Of a DNA stretch of 64,000 nt, positions 50,839 to 60,338 are shown piece after piece. Positions within the stretch are counted from its first letter, which is position 1. Each line of letters opens with the position of its first letter. The notes under the pieces were generated by a model. The model saw only the letters and a list, made by a program, of their open reading frames with translations. It did not search any database and was not told the DNA's origin. The stretch is taken from contig NZ_OZ032151.1 in the NCBI RefSeq assembly GCF_964026475.1, positions 1,054,001 to 1,118,000 of the forward strand. The letters are read 5' to 3'. A program made the position numbers and the translations under genes. The DNA comes from Candidatus Tisiphia endosymbiont of Nemotelus nigrinus (GTDB lineage: Bacteria > Pseudomonadota > Alphaproteobacteria > Rickettsiales > Rickettsiaceae).

Positions 50839-51603
50839 ATGCAACTTTTCAATTTAACAGGCAAAACAGCCCTCATTACAGGAGCAAGTAGCGGTCTAGG
50901 AGAGCAATTTTCTCGCCTTCTTTCTACTATGGGGGTACGAACCATATTGGCTAGTAGAAGACTAGATAAACTGCAAACTTTAGCTTCTGAGCTTAGAAAC
51001 GCTATCGCCCTGGAAATGGATGTAGCAGATAAGATATCTGTTCAAAGAGCCTTTAATATATTAAAAGAACAAGGAGAACTCATAGATATCTGCATTAATA
51101 ATGCCGGAATTGCAAAACCTACCCCCGTATTTGCATCATGTGAACTAGATGATTTCGAGTCTATTATGCAAACCAATATACTGGGAGTTTGGTATGTTAC
51201 CAAGAAAGTTGCTAATCATATGAGAAACCATGGAATACATGGAAGTATTATCAATATTAGTAGTGTTAATGGAGCCAACCGGTTACGTGAAAATATCGCT
51301 GGTTACTGCGCCTCTAAAGCATCTGTTATCCAAATGACAAAGGCATTAGTCGGAGAGTTGGCAAAAGCACATATTCGAATTAATTGTATTATACCTGGTA
51401 TATTTCATACACCACTTACAGATTACCGATTAAATACAGAAGAAAAACGTAAAGCAATAGAAGAGCTTACCCCTCTAAATTTTATAGCAGAACCTAGTGA
51501 CCTTGATGGTGCAATTTTATATCTTGCTTCAAACAAAGCATCTCGCTATGTTACAGGCTCATGTATTACCGTTGATGGTGGTGCTTCCTGGGGAGGTAAG
51601 TAA
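50839..51603 (+). CDS. Short-chain dehydrogenase/reductase
   Basis: About 254 aa Rossmann enzyme. TGASSGLGEQF (cofactor loop), NNAGIAKP, catalytic Ser in IINISSVNG and Tyr-Lys in YCASKAS; C-terminal VTGSCITVDGGASW. ASRR after beta-2 suggests NADP(H). ATG at 50839 fits the family start (FNLTGKTALITG); a TTG at 50818 is in frame. Substrate unknown. Confidence 0.88.
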   Translation: MQLFNLTGKTALITGASSGLGEQFSRLLSTMGVRTILASRRLDKLQTLASELRNAIALEMDVADKISVQRAFNILKEQGELIDICINNAGIAKPTPVFASCELDDFESIMQTNILGVWYVTKKVANHMRNHGIHGSIINISSVNGANRLRENIAGYCASKASVIQMTKALVGELAKAHIRINCIIPGIFHTPLTDYRLNTEEKRKAIEELTPLNFIAEPSDLDGAILYLASNKASRYVTGSCITVDGGASWGGK

Positions 51604-51635
51604 GAAGGGCAATTTAAAAGCCGCGGAAGAAACCG

Positions 51636-51705
51636 TCTGAAAATCCCAAACGTCAGTGCGAGAAACCACTTTAGTCGCTTAAAGTAACTACTCGTTATGA
51701 CAGTT
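51636..51705. repeat. Short dispersed repeat copy
   Basis: CTGAAAATCCCAAACGTCAG, GCGAGAAACCACTTTAGTCG, then GTAACTACTCGTTATGACAG. Degenerate member of the 7423 family between the convergent SDR and ppx genes. Confidence 0.45.
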
Positions 51706-51796
51706 AGAGAACAGCTTTTTTCCTTAAATTGGTATATTATGTCAAATTACATTTTCACTACAAAATAAAAAATGTAGGGTGAGATTCTTTGTTATT

Positions 51797-53188
51797 TCAA
51801 CAAATATTTTTTCGTACAAAACCTATAGTTTTCAGACGATCACACACTTTTTCAAACACCATTTTTGGTAGGATATTTAATGTAGCAATTTCAATATATC
51901 CATTATCTTTTAAATCAAGAGAAAAAGATGGTGACTGAAATTCTGGTCCATCAATTTCTCTAGCAATTTTTATAAAATTACCTATTATATGGCTGTTACA
52001 ATAATCATACGAATTAATCATTCTTTTTGTCAATCTATTAATATATGTATCGCTTCTTGATGTATAGGTAAGTGCAAGAGCGTTACTCAGCATCAATCTT
52101 TGACGGTGATTAAAAGGAATATCTGAAGCTAAAATAAATTCAACAATAAAACTAGAACGCAGTGTTCTATCAATATTCTTATTATATTGTGCAAGCATCA
52201 TGACCAAAGCAATTATACTAATTGTCATAGCATCTGGTTGAATTAAGATAGGTTTGATAACTTCTGTATAATTTTTGATATTACAAGTAGTCTCGTCAAA
52301 ATTTACCAATGTCTTGATTCGTTCATAAATAATATCTTTTTGCTGTTCTTCTTCAGGAAGACAAGAAAATCTAACACCTTCTTTTAAACCATAATTTGAA
52401 ATTATCACCTTTTCCGGTAAAAAGACATTGAGCATAGATTTTGCCACTAAGATTGCATTACCATGAATTCTTGACTTGTGTTGTGTTCTCAGCATATTAA
52501 CATGGGCCAATCTTTCAAGATATAGCTCAAATTCCTTACGGTTTATTTCAAGGTTATGTAAATTTTTAAGAGGATAATGAACAAACTTCATATAAGAACG
52601 TCCAATTAATCTTAAAGCCCCTCCTATTAAATATAAGTTTGGGCAATGTAATCCTTCAAACTCTTTCTTGATCATTTGATTAATTATATTAATATCGTCA
52701 AAATGATTATTAGTGATTAGACCAGTACCTAAAGGTAGAGACTTTAAGATACCCACCTTTTTATCTTTGATGTGTGCAAGCTCAAGACTGCCACCCCCTA
52801 AGTCTGCTGCGATGCCACAAGCATCATTAATACCAGAAATTAATCCGGCAGCTGTAAGATAAGCCTCACGATCACCCGAAATAACTTCAATATTAATATT
52901 AAATTTTCTCTTAACTATCTCTCTAAATTCTTCTGCTCTTGGATGCCCTCTAAGTATAGCAGTAGCAACACATTTAACATCTGTTACTGATAACCTATCA
53001 AAAATATGTACAAAATATTGTAACGACAAATATGCTTGATGCTTCACTTCTAAATTATCTAGATTAAGTAAATTAATAATATCACTTTTAAATTTATCAT
53101 TAAAAATTTCTGGAGCTCCAAGTCTATCACATTCATAAACTACAGCTCTTACGGCATTATAGCCAATGTCAATAATAGCTGAGCGCAT
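51797..53188 (-). CDS. ppx: Ppx/GppA-family phosphatase
   Basis: 463 aa, sugar-kinase/Hsp70-like fold. Phosphate loop 1 reads IDIGYNAVRAVVYE, where most Ppx/GppA have GSNS; loop 2 GIAADLGGGSLELAHI and SLPLGTGLI are normal. The C-terminal all-helical part is present. Family enzymes hydrolyse polyphosphate or pppGpp, so it may act with the SpoT-like hydrolase. It lies 31 bases after virD4 on the same strand. Confidence 0.82.
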   Translation of the reverse strand: MRSAIIDIGYNAVRAVVYECDRLGAPEIFNDKFKSDIINLLNLDNLEVKHQAYLSLQYFVHIFDRLSVTDVKCVATAILRGHPRAEEFREIVKRKFNINIEVISGDREAYLTAAGLISGINDACGIAADLGGGSLELAHIKDKKVGILKSLPLGTGLITNNHFDDINIINQMIKKEFEGLHCPNLYLIGGALRLIGRSYMKFVHYPLKNLHNLEINRKEFELYLERLAHVNMLRTQHKSRIHGNAILVAKSMLNVFLPEKVIISNYGLKEGVRFSCLPEEEQQKDIIYERIKTLVNFDETTCNIKNYTEVIKPILIQPDAMTISIIALVMMLAQYNKNIDRTLRSSFIVEFILASDIPFNHRQRLMLSNALALTYTSRSDTYINRLTKRMINSYDYCNSHIIGNFIKIAREIDGPEFQSPSFSLDLKDNGYIEIATLNILPKMVFEKVCDRLKTIGFVRKNIC

Positions 53189-53219
53189 AGATACTTATCT
53201 TACTTCTTACTTAAAAAAA

Positions 53220-55004
53220 TTAATCTTCTTTAGTGGTAGAATCTGCAGTGCTAGAACTTACATTTTCTTGCTCTTCGCCTATATTATTTTTGTTTGGATC
53301 ATAAGGTTTTTGAGTTGGAATAAATGTAGGGGGTAATAGCCTATTTGTAAAGAACTTATCTTCATAATACTTAATTTTTAAAGATTTTATAGGCGGGAAA
53401 GATTCAATTAAAACAATTTGTTCATCTTTTGGCAGTTGAATTACTTCCTGAGGTAAAAGCAGAGCCCTTGAAACTTGCGATACATTCTGAGTTCTTGTTG
53501 AAATATTAAGATCAAAAAATATTGGTTTACTATAAGATCGTTGTTCAACTGTTTTATTACCAACTAGCTGAGATATTAAGTTAGCTGTTTCATAATTATT
53601 AGCTGCAAAAGTAATACGATATGTAGAATTTGACAGAAACGAATTCATGCCAGCATCCTCATAAGTTCCTTTGAGCTGTTGGGTATCTTGGATAATCAAG
53701 AATAGGCGAACTCTATATCCCCTGAAGAATGCGATACCAGCCTTAAACGTTTCCATTTTGCCTAAAGTAGGGAATTCATCAAGCAAGAACATCACCCCAT
53801 AAGGTTCTTCTTTTAGATCGGGCATTTTACGACTTAAAAATTCTGTAGCTTGCTGGTAAAAAACCTGCATCAATTTTTGCAAACGTTGTATATTATCAGG
53901 AGTTAGACCAACATACACTGTTGTTTTAATCTTCTTAAACTCAAGTATATTAAAGTCAGATGAGGCAGTAGCAGCATCAATAAGGGGATTTGCCCATAGT
54001 TCTAAAGAGGAGTTCATTGTCGAGATAACACCTGAACGTTCTTTATCTGCTTTTTGTAAAAATGCCGCTATATTCATATAAGCAACAGGATGTATCACTT
54101 TGCCTAAAGTATCTAGAACTACTGCTAAATTATACACTACATCATCACTACGCATGGTTCTAACCACTTCGCCAAAAGATTTAGTTTTTGTCGGATCAGC
54201 AATCAAGTATAGCACCACACCAAGAAATAAACTGCGGGCCTCATTATTCCAAAAATCTTTTTCAGGCATAATAAGATTTGAGATTTTTTGTACGTCATCC
54301 ACCATTTGACCTGGTTTGGTACTTACCCAATCTATCGGATTATAACAATGAGTTATCCCATCAGGATTTGATGGTTCCCAAACAAATACACGTTGCCCTT
54401 GTTTTTGCCGCCAACCACTTGTAAAACCATGATTCTCTAGCTTAATATCATGCACTATTATAGAGTGTTCCCAAAATAATAAATTAGGAATAACAAATCC
54501 TACGCCTTTACCTGAACCGGTTGGAGCAAAAAGCAAAGCATGCTGAAACCCTTCAGCAACAAAATATCCACCACTATTAGTACCAAGTAACATACCATGT
54601 TTTGTACGTAAACCAGCTCTACTTATATCATCTTCAGTAGCCCAACTAGCATCACCATAGACTTTTTCCGGCTGAGTAAAAAATTGCAAACTTTTTATTC
54701 TTTTAAAATTCTTCCAGTAGAATATGATAACTATAATTGTTGGCATAGTTAGGGCTAATATTAACTTAATTTTTAAGTAATTATACGCTTGGAGAGTTAA
54801 TTGCGACCACACACTAATTAACCAATAAGACCACTTATAAGCTATATCTATGGCTACTAAGTCAACATTTAGGACTTTAGTTTCGTTGGTAATGAATGCA
54901 ACTATTGCTCCACTGATCCATATCGTGCAAAATATTACTAATGGGTGTATTATAGCGTGTCCAAAGATGTTACGAACAAGTTTTTGTATTTTATGCCATT
55001 CCAT
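53220..55004 (-). CDS. virD4: VirD4 type IV secretion coupling ATPase
   Basis: 594 aa. Two N-terminal membrane helices (about 15-37 and 75-95), Walker A LLFAPTGSGKGVGFVIPNLL and Walker B GVMFLLDEFPTLGKM, plus the TraG-like QDTQQLKGTYEDAGMNSF. A disordered Asn/Glu/Ser-rich tail. It selects substrates for the VirB channel. Two bases after virB11. Length matches rickettsial RvhD4. Confidence 0.95.
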   Translation of the reverse strand: MEWHKIQKLVRNIFGHAIIHPLVIFCTIWISGAIVAFITNETKVLNVDLVAIDIAYKWSYWLISVWSQLTLQAYNYLKIKLILALTMPTIIVIIFYWKNFKRIKSLQFFTQPEKVYGDASWATEDDISRAGLRTKHGMLLGTNSGGYFVAEGFQHALLFAPTGSGKGVGFVIPNLLFWEHSIIVHDIKLENHGFTSGWRQKQGQRVFVWEPSNPDGITHCYNPIDWVSTKPGQMVDDVQKISNLIMPEKDFWNNEARSLFLGVVLYLIADPTKTKSFGEVVRTMRSDDVVYNLAVVLDTLGKVIHPVAYMNIAAFLQKADKERSGVISTMNSSLELWANPLIDAATASSDFNILEFKKIKTTVYVGLTPDNIQRLQKLMQVFYQQATEFLSRKMPDLKEEPYGVMFLLDEFPTLGKMETFKAGIAFFRGYRVRLFLIIQDTQQLKGTYEDAGMNSFLSNSTYRITFAANNYETANLISQLVGNKTVEQRSYSKPIFFDLNISTRTQNVSQVSRALLLPQEVIQLPKDEQIVLIESFPPIKSLKIKYYEDKFFTNRLLPPTFIPTQKPYDPNKNNIGEEQENVSSSTADSTTKED

Positions 55005-55006
55005 CG

Positions 55007-55999
55007 TTATCCTTGCCTATTCTTACTATAGTATATTTCCGAGACATATCTTTTACCACCACTACCTCGCTTCAATTGTACCACAATATCGACGACCGCT
55101 AATATATATTTTTTTACTTTATCTGGTGGCATACCTAAACTAGCTTGCATCACCATTAACTTAAGCTGTTCTATAGCCATGGTTGGTGCATCAGCATGTA
55201 AAGTAGATATAGAACCAGGATGCCCTGTATTAATGGCTCGTAAGAAACTAAATGCCTCAGCCCCCCTAAGTTCACCGACAATAATTCTATCAGGTCTTAG
55301 GCGTAAACATGCTTCAATCAAATCCTGAGTAGTAACTTTTGCACGACCTTGTCCCCCTTTTGAAGCTAGGAGGTGTAATTTATTAGGATGGTTTGTTAAG
55401 ATTACCTCTCGTGCATCTTCCACAGTGATTAATCGTTCGCTATTTGGAATTTCTGCTAATGCAGCGTTAGTAAAGGTTGTTTTACCAGTTGATGTACCAC
55501 CACTAATAATAATATTTTTCTTAGAAATTACCGCATGCCGAATAAATTCTTTTATTTTATTTTCTTTTAGATAGTTGTTTAATACTGCTTCATTCTCGTC
55601 AATCAGTTCCCCAGTAGATGTTGAATCAAAAGCTCCCATCTTGTCATATTGATCTAATGTAAGATTCATTGTACTACCTTTCCTGATAGCATAACCAACA
55701 TATCCCGGCTCACAAGCAGGAGGAAACACTATTTGGATACGATAACCATTAGGTAGTGAGGCGGAAAGTAAAGGCCTTTCTTCGGAAATCATCTGATCAG
55801 TTGACTGAGCTACCAACCTACCAAGCGATATAAGATGTTCGAAATCAAGTTCAGGTACTGATTTGCAAAATTGGTCTCCTTTTTTCTCAACCCATACTTC
55901 TCCTGGTTTGTTTACCATGATCTCATTAACACCATCCTCTGCGAACAGTTCTTTAAATGGTAATAGGAAAGTCTCTAACGCAGCAAAATTATCACTCAT
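55007..55999 (-). CDS. virB11: VirB11 secretion ATPase
   Basis: 330 aa traffic ATPase. N-terminal domain FAEDGVNEIMVNKPGEVWVE, Walker A IIISGGTSTGKTTFTNA, Asp box ITVEDAREV, Walker B IIVGELRGAEAF and His box NTGHPGSISTLHAD. Hexamer at the inner membrane that powers pilus or substrate steps. Its ATG overlaps the virB10 TGA (ATGA). Confidence 0.96.
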   Translation of the reverse strand: MSDNFAALETFLLPFKELFAEDGVNEIMVNKPGEVWVEKKGDQFCKSVPELDFEHLISLGRLVAQSTDQMISEERPLLSASLPNGYRIQIVFPPACEPGYVGYAIRKGSTMNLTLDQYDKMGAFDSTSTGELIDENEAVLNNYLKENKIKEFIRHAVISKKNIIISGGTSTGKTTFTNAALAEIPNSERLITVEDAREVILTNHPNKLHLLASKGGQGRAKVTTQDLIEACLRLRPDRIIVGELRGAEAFSFLRAINTGHPGSISTLHADAPTMAIEQLKLMVMQASLGMPPDKVKKYILAVVDIVVQLKRGSGGKRYVSEIYYSKNRQG

Positions 56000-57456
56000 T
56001 TTATCAATCTTGATTTTCTTAATACAGCTTGAGGAAATTTATAATCTTTATTGACATAAATCCTTATTAACGTACCTTGATCTATGGTAATAGTTGATTT
56101 AAGTGCCTGTTGCTGCATCATATCTTTCATAGTATTGCTGACGTCAGTAAAAGCTTGTTTTGAGGCTGTTTGTGCCTGGGTTGGAGTGGCAGCATTTGCT
56201 GTACTAGATAACAAACTAGCTGCTGCACTAGTTACTGCACTCATTAATGCAATAAGTCTTTGACCAGGTTGCGATCCAGTTGGATTGTGAGCAGTACTAC
56301 AAGCCTGCATCATGGAAGTATATGCTGTTGAGGTTTTATCAGTAATGGCATTCATCACACTAGTACAGATCTGTGAAATTTTAACATCCTCAGTACCAGG
56401 ACCATTATTAATACTTTGTGCTAAATTTTGTATATTAGCAGCGATAGCAGCATTAGCAGCAACAACTTGCGAATTAACTGGTGGAGCTACCACTTTGTCA
56501 AGAGCATTGGCAAGTGCAATATTAAATGCTGATGATAATACAGCGTTGGTTAATCGTTCTTTAAATTTATTATCTACTCTTCCCTGCTCGCCTTTTCTTC
56601 CAAGATTATCAACAGCTAAAGCATCTAAATTAATGGTATAACCACTTGATAGATCAATACGATTCCATATTATGGAAATCCGACCATATGCTCCATCAGT
56701 ACCAGTTGCATAAACACCAAAAATCTTTGATCCTTTAGGAATTAAAATAATTTTCTCCTTTTCAGAGAATACATCTCTGCTAATTATTGCCCTTATTTCT
56801 CCACCTAAATCACTGTTAATAGCAGTCTCTAATACTGCTTCCATTATCTTGCCACGAGCAAGAACAAATGCCATATCTCCCCGATCTTGAAAATTTGCTT
56901 CTTCGGCAATTTGACTCGGTGTTTTTTTCTCTGGAACTCCTGCAATTAATACTATAGCAGATTTTCTCTTTGCTTCACGACGGTTCTTTTCTTCTTCACT
57001 TTCAGTTAACTTCCCAGGAAGAGGTGATGGCGTAACAGCAGGAAGAGTAGCATTACTATCTCCTGAAGGAAGTGGTAAAGGAACTGTTGGTATATCAGTA
57101 ACTTTAGGGGGAATAGGTTGTGGAGGAGGTGGTGGCGGTGGACGCTCCACAGGCACTTCAAGCTTAGGAGCTTCTGGTAATTTTGGAATTTCTGGTATAT
57201 TTTTAGAGTTATCTTGTGTTGCTTTAGTAATATCAGTAGGCACTGACGGAGCCACTACCACCTCAGATGGTTTATTATCACTAATAAAAAGTTTAAAAAA
57301 AATAAATATAAAAACAGCAGAAATGACAAGCAAAATCGCAATACTTTGCTTAGGATTAGTGGCAACTTTTGATAGCTCATTTTGAACTTCTGGTATATCT
57401 TGTTCCTCTGTACCAGGTACACTGATTTGAGAAGTGGTATTATCTTGTTCTGCCAT
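55996..57456 (-). CDS. virB10: VirB10 T4SS channel protein
   Basis: 486 aa. Cytoplasmic N-terminus, one membrane helix (about 36-55, SIAILLVISAVFIFIFFKL), a proline-rich periplasmic stretch (PPPPPPPQPIPPK, ~105-130), and a C-terminal TrbI domain (ILIPKGSKIFGVYATGTDGA ... LNLDALAVDNLGRKG). Spans both membranes and gates the outer pore. It follows a repeat-filled 180-base gap after the short virB9. Confidence 0.95.
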   Translation of the reverse strand: MAEQDNTTSQISVPGTEEQDIPEVQNELSKVATNPKQSIAILLVISAVFIFIFFKLFISDNKPSEVVVAPSVPTDITKATQDNSKNIPEIPKLPEAPKLEVPVERPPPPPPPQPIPPKVTDIPTVPLPLPSGDSNATLPAVTPSPLPGKLTESEEEKNRREAKRKSAIVLIAGVPEKKTPSQIAEEANFQDRGDMAFVLARGKIMEAVLETAINSDLGGEIRAIISRDVFSEKEKIILIPKGSKIFGVYATGTDGAYGRISIIWNRIDLSSGYTINLDALAVDNLGRKGEQGRVDNKFKERLTNAVLSSAFNIALANALDKVVAPPVNSQVVAANAAIAANIQNLAQSINNGPGTEDVKISQICTSVMNAITDKTSTAYTSMMQACSTAHNPTGSQPGQRLIALMSAVTSAAASLLSSTANAATPTQAQTASKQAFTDVSNTMKDMMQQQALKSTITIDQGTLIRIYVNKDYKFPQAVLRKSRLIK

Positions 57457-57479
57457 GTTAAATTAATATCAATTTATAA

Positions 57480-57630
57480 AAAAATCATCTATAGCTAACC
57501 CGATTAGCATTTAGTCATAATAAATTGATGTTATTGCGAAACCAAGTAGTGGTTGTGGCAATCCATTTCTGAACACTTTTATGGATTGCTTCGTTGACTT
57601 ACGTTTTCTCGCAATGACATCTAGAACCTA
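57480..57630. repeat. Dispersed palindromic repeat between virB9 and virB10
   Basis: Full copy: TATAGCTAACCCGATTAGCA, GCGAAACCAAGTAGTGGTTG, TTGCTTCGTTGACTTACG and CTCGCAATGACATCTAG. It begins about seven bases after the virB9 stop (reading minus) and fills the gap to virB10, so it either interrupts the operon or acts as an RNA hairpin within it. Confidence 0.7.
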
Positions 57631-57636
57631 TAAGGG

Positions 57637-58092
57637 TTACTGTGAGGTAGTAAAGGCTTTCTTAGGGTAATAAAATCTAACTACATACACCAAGTCCTTT
57701 TCACGTCCTTCTTCCAATTCTTTGGATACAACATCGAATTGGTAAGTCCTTTTATTAGTTATTATAGTCATATTTGTTCTAATATTTTTCTCCAATGGCT
57801 TAATGAATAATCTGTTTGCCAACGGAGTCATTTTCCAAGCATACGATTCTCCTAGAACAATATTTTGTATCTCCTCATTTTTGGCAAATTCTATACTTGA
57901 CTGAAAGCCAAAATGTAGAACTAATAAATAAACCTCATTAGGATTATGTATATAAGTTTTAATTCTGTTATCAGTAGTTATGGTTAGGTCATCTAAATCA
58001 TTATCTATATGCATATCACTTGTATAAGCATTGGCAATAACCGAATACAATAATATTACCGTTGTGAAAAGAAGTCTAGCTATTATCATCAT
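57637..58092 (-). CDS. virB9: VirB9-like T4SS protein lacking the C-terminal domain
   Basis: 151 aa. Signal peptide (LLFTTVILLYSVIANA), then the VirB9 N-terminal domain: DNRIKTYIHNPNEVYLLVLH, FQSSIEFAKNEEIQNIVLG, AWKMTPLANRLFIKPLEKN and NMTIITNKRTYQFDV. Typical VirB9 has about 100 more residues, the domain that binds VirB7 and forms the outer-membrane ring. Here the frame ends (KKAFTTSQ) beside the dispersed repeat. Rickettsia have two VirB9 copies, one naturally short (RvhB9b), so this may be that copy rather than a broken gene. Overlaps the virB8 stop by 17 bases; no virB7 lies between. Confidence 0.85.
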   Translation of the reverse strand: MMIIARLLFTTVILLYSVIANAYTSDMHIDNDLDDLTITTDNRIKTYIHNPNEVYLLVLHFGFQSSIEFAKNEEIQNIVLGESYAWKMTPLANRLFIKPLEKNIRTNMTIITNKRTYQFDVVSKELEEGREKDLVYVVRFYYPKKAFTTSQ

Positions 58093-58816
58093 CTACCCTG
58101 TAATCATTAATTTGGAAACCTACCGGATTAATATCTCGCTCTGCATCTGTTAATTCCATTGGAACATACGCAAAACTTACCACAGCTATTCTATTATAAA
58201 CCTTTTTATCACCTGTTGTTTCATTAATAGAGAACCTAACTATATATTTATTCTTATTTTCTTTCAAATTTTCTTGCAACTTTGACCAAGATTTAATTAT
58301 TAAGAAAGTTGTGTTATTTTGAGCATACCTTAAAACTGGGTCTATATCTTTATTTTTTATGTAGCCGAGATAGTTATAATATACCGAGCTTGAAGATAAT
58401 AATCTAATACTTCTTCGTGCTTCAGTATCAAAATCAACAGGATTATAGGTTTCTCTAGCTATTAGGTATTTTTTTATAAAATATCTTGAAAGTGCATCAT
58501 TGCCACTTAATATCTCCGAAGATATTGGATTAACAATCGTTGCTGCTCCGGTGCTATTATCAATTTGGATAACAAAAGGGCTAAACTCTCTTGAATTTAT
58601 TACTATAGTTATCGCTGCTATAAATGCCATTATCAGGAAGAGCAACAATATAGATATTACCAACAAGATATTACGTTGGACAACTAGCTTATCAGATTTT
58701 TCTTCGTACCAATTCTTGGTAACCTTAACAAAATTACCAGACTGAACATTTTGAGGTTCTATCATAGAATTGGTAGGTGATTTTAGTGTATTTAATATAT
58801 TAGCCAACTTAAACAT
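58076..58816 (-). CDS. virB8: VirB8 T4SS assembly protein
   Basis: 246 aa. One membrane helix (about 45-70, LLVISILLLFLIMAFIAAIT) after a cytoplasmic N-terminus; the periplasmic domain reads ALSRYFIKKYLIARETYNPV, YFNYLGYIKNKD-like (VYYNYLGYI), RFSINETTGDKKVYNRIAVV and VSFAYVPMELTDAERDINPV, the VirB8 pattern. Nucleation factor of the inner-membrane complex. Upstream gene of the virB8-B9-B10-B11-D4 run. Confidence 0.92.
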   Translation of the reverse strand: MFKLANILNTLKSPTNSMIEPQNVQSGNFVKVTKNWYEEKSDKLVVQRNILLVISILLLFLIMAFIAAITIVINSREFSPFVIQIDNSTGAATIVNPISSEILSGNDALSRYFIKKYLIARETYNPVDFDTEARRSIRLLSSSSVYYNYLGYIKNKDIDPVLRYAQNNTTFLIIKSWSKLQENLKENKNKYIVRFSINETTGDKKVYNRIAVVSFAYVPMELTDAERDINPVGFQINDYRVDDDNS

Positions 58817-58907
58817 TGTGATTATAACTTATTTCATTTGTAATATAATAACCCTTATCACTACAATTATACACTAATTTGCAATGTACACTAATAGGAT
58901 TTTAATA

Positions 58908-59363
58908 TTATTTATTTTTACTACCAAAGGAATAAATTAACTTACCTATCAGGGATTCAATATTAACCGCCGACTGGGTGTGTTTTATTTGTTCGCCTAT
59001 TGCCAAATTTTCCTCAGATGAACCAGGGGTTACTGATATATATCTACTACCAAATATTCCGCTTGTAACTATTGCTACACTAGTGTCTTTAGGCAATTTT
59101 ATATCATTATTGATGCAAATTGTTAATAAAGCAAAGAAACTAGTTTTATCTAGAGTTATGTTGGTTACTGATCCTATTTTTACACCAGCTAACATCACGT
59201 CACTTCCCTTAACTACCCCCTCAGCATTTTGGAAATTTGCTTTAAGCGTATACCCAGATTCGATTCTTGATGAGTTACCAATTTTATAAGCAAAAATAAA
59301 AAAGCCTATAGCAACTAATATTACTATAAAGCCAACTAAAGTTTCTATAATATTCTGTTTCAT
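58908..59363 (-). CDS. mlaD: MlaD, phospholipid transport substrate-binding protein
   Basis: 151 aa. N-terminal membrane anchor (ETLVGFIVILVAIGFFIFAY) and one MCE domain: YTLKANFQNAEGVVKGSDVM, LAGVKIGSVTNITLD, SVAIVTSGIFGSRYISVTPG. Holds lipids between the inner-membrane MlaFEB ABC complex and the outer membrane. Starts on the TAATG that ends the NDUFA12-like gene. mlaF/E are not in the window. Confidence 0.93.
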   Translation of the reverse strand: MKQNIIETLVGFIVILVAIGFFIFAYKIGNSSRIESGYTLKANFQNAEGVVKGSDVMLAGVKIGSVTNITLDKTSFFALLTICINNDIKLPKDTSVAIVTSGIFGSRYISVTPGSSEENLAIGEQIKHTQSAVNIESLIGKLIYSFGSKNK

Positions 59364-59704
59364 TATTTTGATTTACCTAAAGGTTGCCACCTATTATATT
59401 CAGTTTTGGTTGTAGTATTTTTTACTCGCTTATGTGACAAACTAGTACCAGTAATATTAGGAAGATAATCTTGTTGCCAATCGAATTTACCATTATTGAT
59501 TGGCACTTCATTGATCATATAATGTAGCCAAGCATGCCACATAGGCGGAACTTTTGATGCTTCTACTTTACCTTTATAAACCACCTGTCTTCTAGCCTGC
59601 CCTAAATAATCCAGCTTTTTACTTTCGTAATATTTGTTGCCAAATTGATCTTTTCCAATTCTTCTGGAGAAAATAGGTATAAAAAAATTATCTATGAATG
59701 ACAT
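59363..59704 (-). CDS. NDUFA12-family complex I accessory subunit
   Basis: 113 aa. YYESKKLDYLGQARRQVVYK followed by GKVEASKVPPMWHAWLHYMI and NEVP is the NDUFA12 (B17.2) signature. In alphaproteobacteria and mitochondria it stabilises NADH:ubiquinone oxidoreductase. Overlaps rnhA by 13 bases and mlaD by one, so the three form a tight unit. Confidence 0.93.
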   Translation of the reverse strand: MSFIDNFFIPIFSRRIGKDQFGNKYYESKKLDYLGQARRQVVYKGKVEASKVPPMWHAWLHYMINEVPINNGKFDWQQDYLPNITGTSLSHKRVKNTTTKTEYNRWQPLGKSK

Positions 59705-60189
59705 TTGAGTATTTTTATAGCAGTTTCTTTTCCCTTTGCAGCTAGTCTATCAGCTATCTCATTACCTTCATTATTACCATGACCTTTAATCCAACTCCAA
59801 ATAATAGAGTGTTTACCTAGCTCGTCGTACAATTTTTTCCATAAATCAACATTCTTGATAGGATCATTGTTGTTTTTATGCCAGTTATTTTTTATCCATG
59901 TGTTAATCCACTGAGTTATTCCAAGCTGTAAATATTTACTATCTGTATAAAGTTCTACACAGCATGATTTTTTAAGAATTTTTAACGCTTCAATTGCTGC
60001 TGTCATTTCCATGCGGTTATTAGTGGTGTGTAGTTCATGACCAAATATCTCCTTACAAACTCCATTAAACTGTAACAATGCTCCCCAACCACCCGGTCCA
60101 GGGTTACCTGAACAAGCTCCATCAGTGTATATAATAACTTTTGGTAGAGAAGCTTGACTCTTTAGAATATTGAAGTTTTGTAGATTCAT
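59692..60189 (-). CDS. rnhA: Ribonuclease HI
   Basis: 165 aa. IIYTDGACSGNPGPGGWGAL (first Asp), NNRMEMTAAIEAL (Glu), LYTDSKYLQLGITQWI (Asp), and KGHGNNEGNEIADRLA (His, Asp) make the complete four-acid active site. Removes RNA from RNA-DNA hybrids. First gene of the rnhA-NDUFA12-mlaD set. Confidence 0.96.
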   Translation of the reverse strand: MNLQNFNILKSQASLPKVIIYTDGACSGNPGPGGWGALLQFNGVCKEIFGHELHTTNNRMEMTAAIEALKILKKSCCVELYTDSKYLQLGITQWINTWIKNNWHKNNNDPIKNVDLWKKLYDELGKHSIIWSWIKGHGNNEGNEIADRLAAKGKETAIKILKCHS

Positions 60190-60222
60190 CGATATTACTG
60201 TACTTATTGCGAATCATTTTGC

Positions 60223-60286
60223 TCATCCTGAACTTGTTTCAGGATATACTTACACACCAAAAGATCCTGAAATAAATTCAGGATGA
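60223..60286. repeat. Inverted repeat upstream of rnhA
   Basis: TCATCCTGAACTTGTTTCAG ... TCCTGAAATAAATTCAGGAT; outer arms TCATCCTGAA / TTCAGGATGA. Common bacterial intergenic repeat type. It separates sspB from rnhA and could be a transcript-end hairpin. Confidence 0.5.
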
Positions 60287-60338
60287 CTACATATTTTTAA
60301 TTCAGGAGCAGTACATTGTCATCTAGAATTCATAAGTT

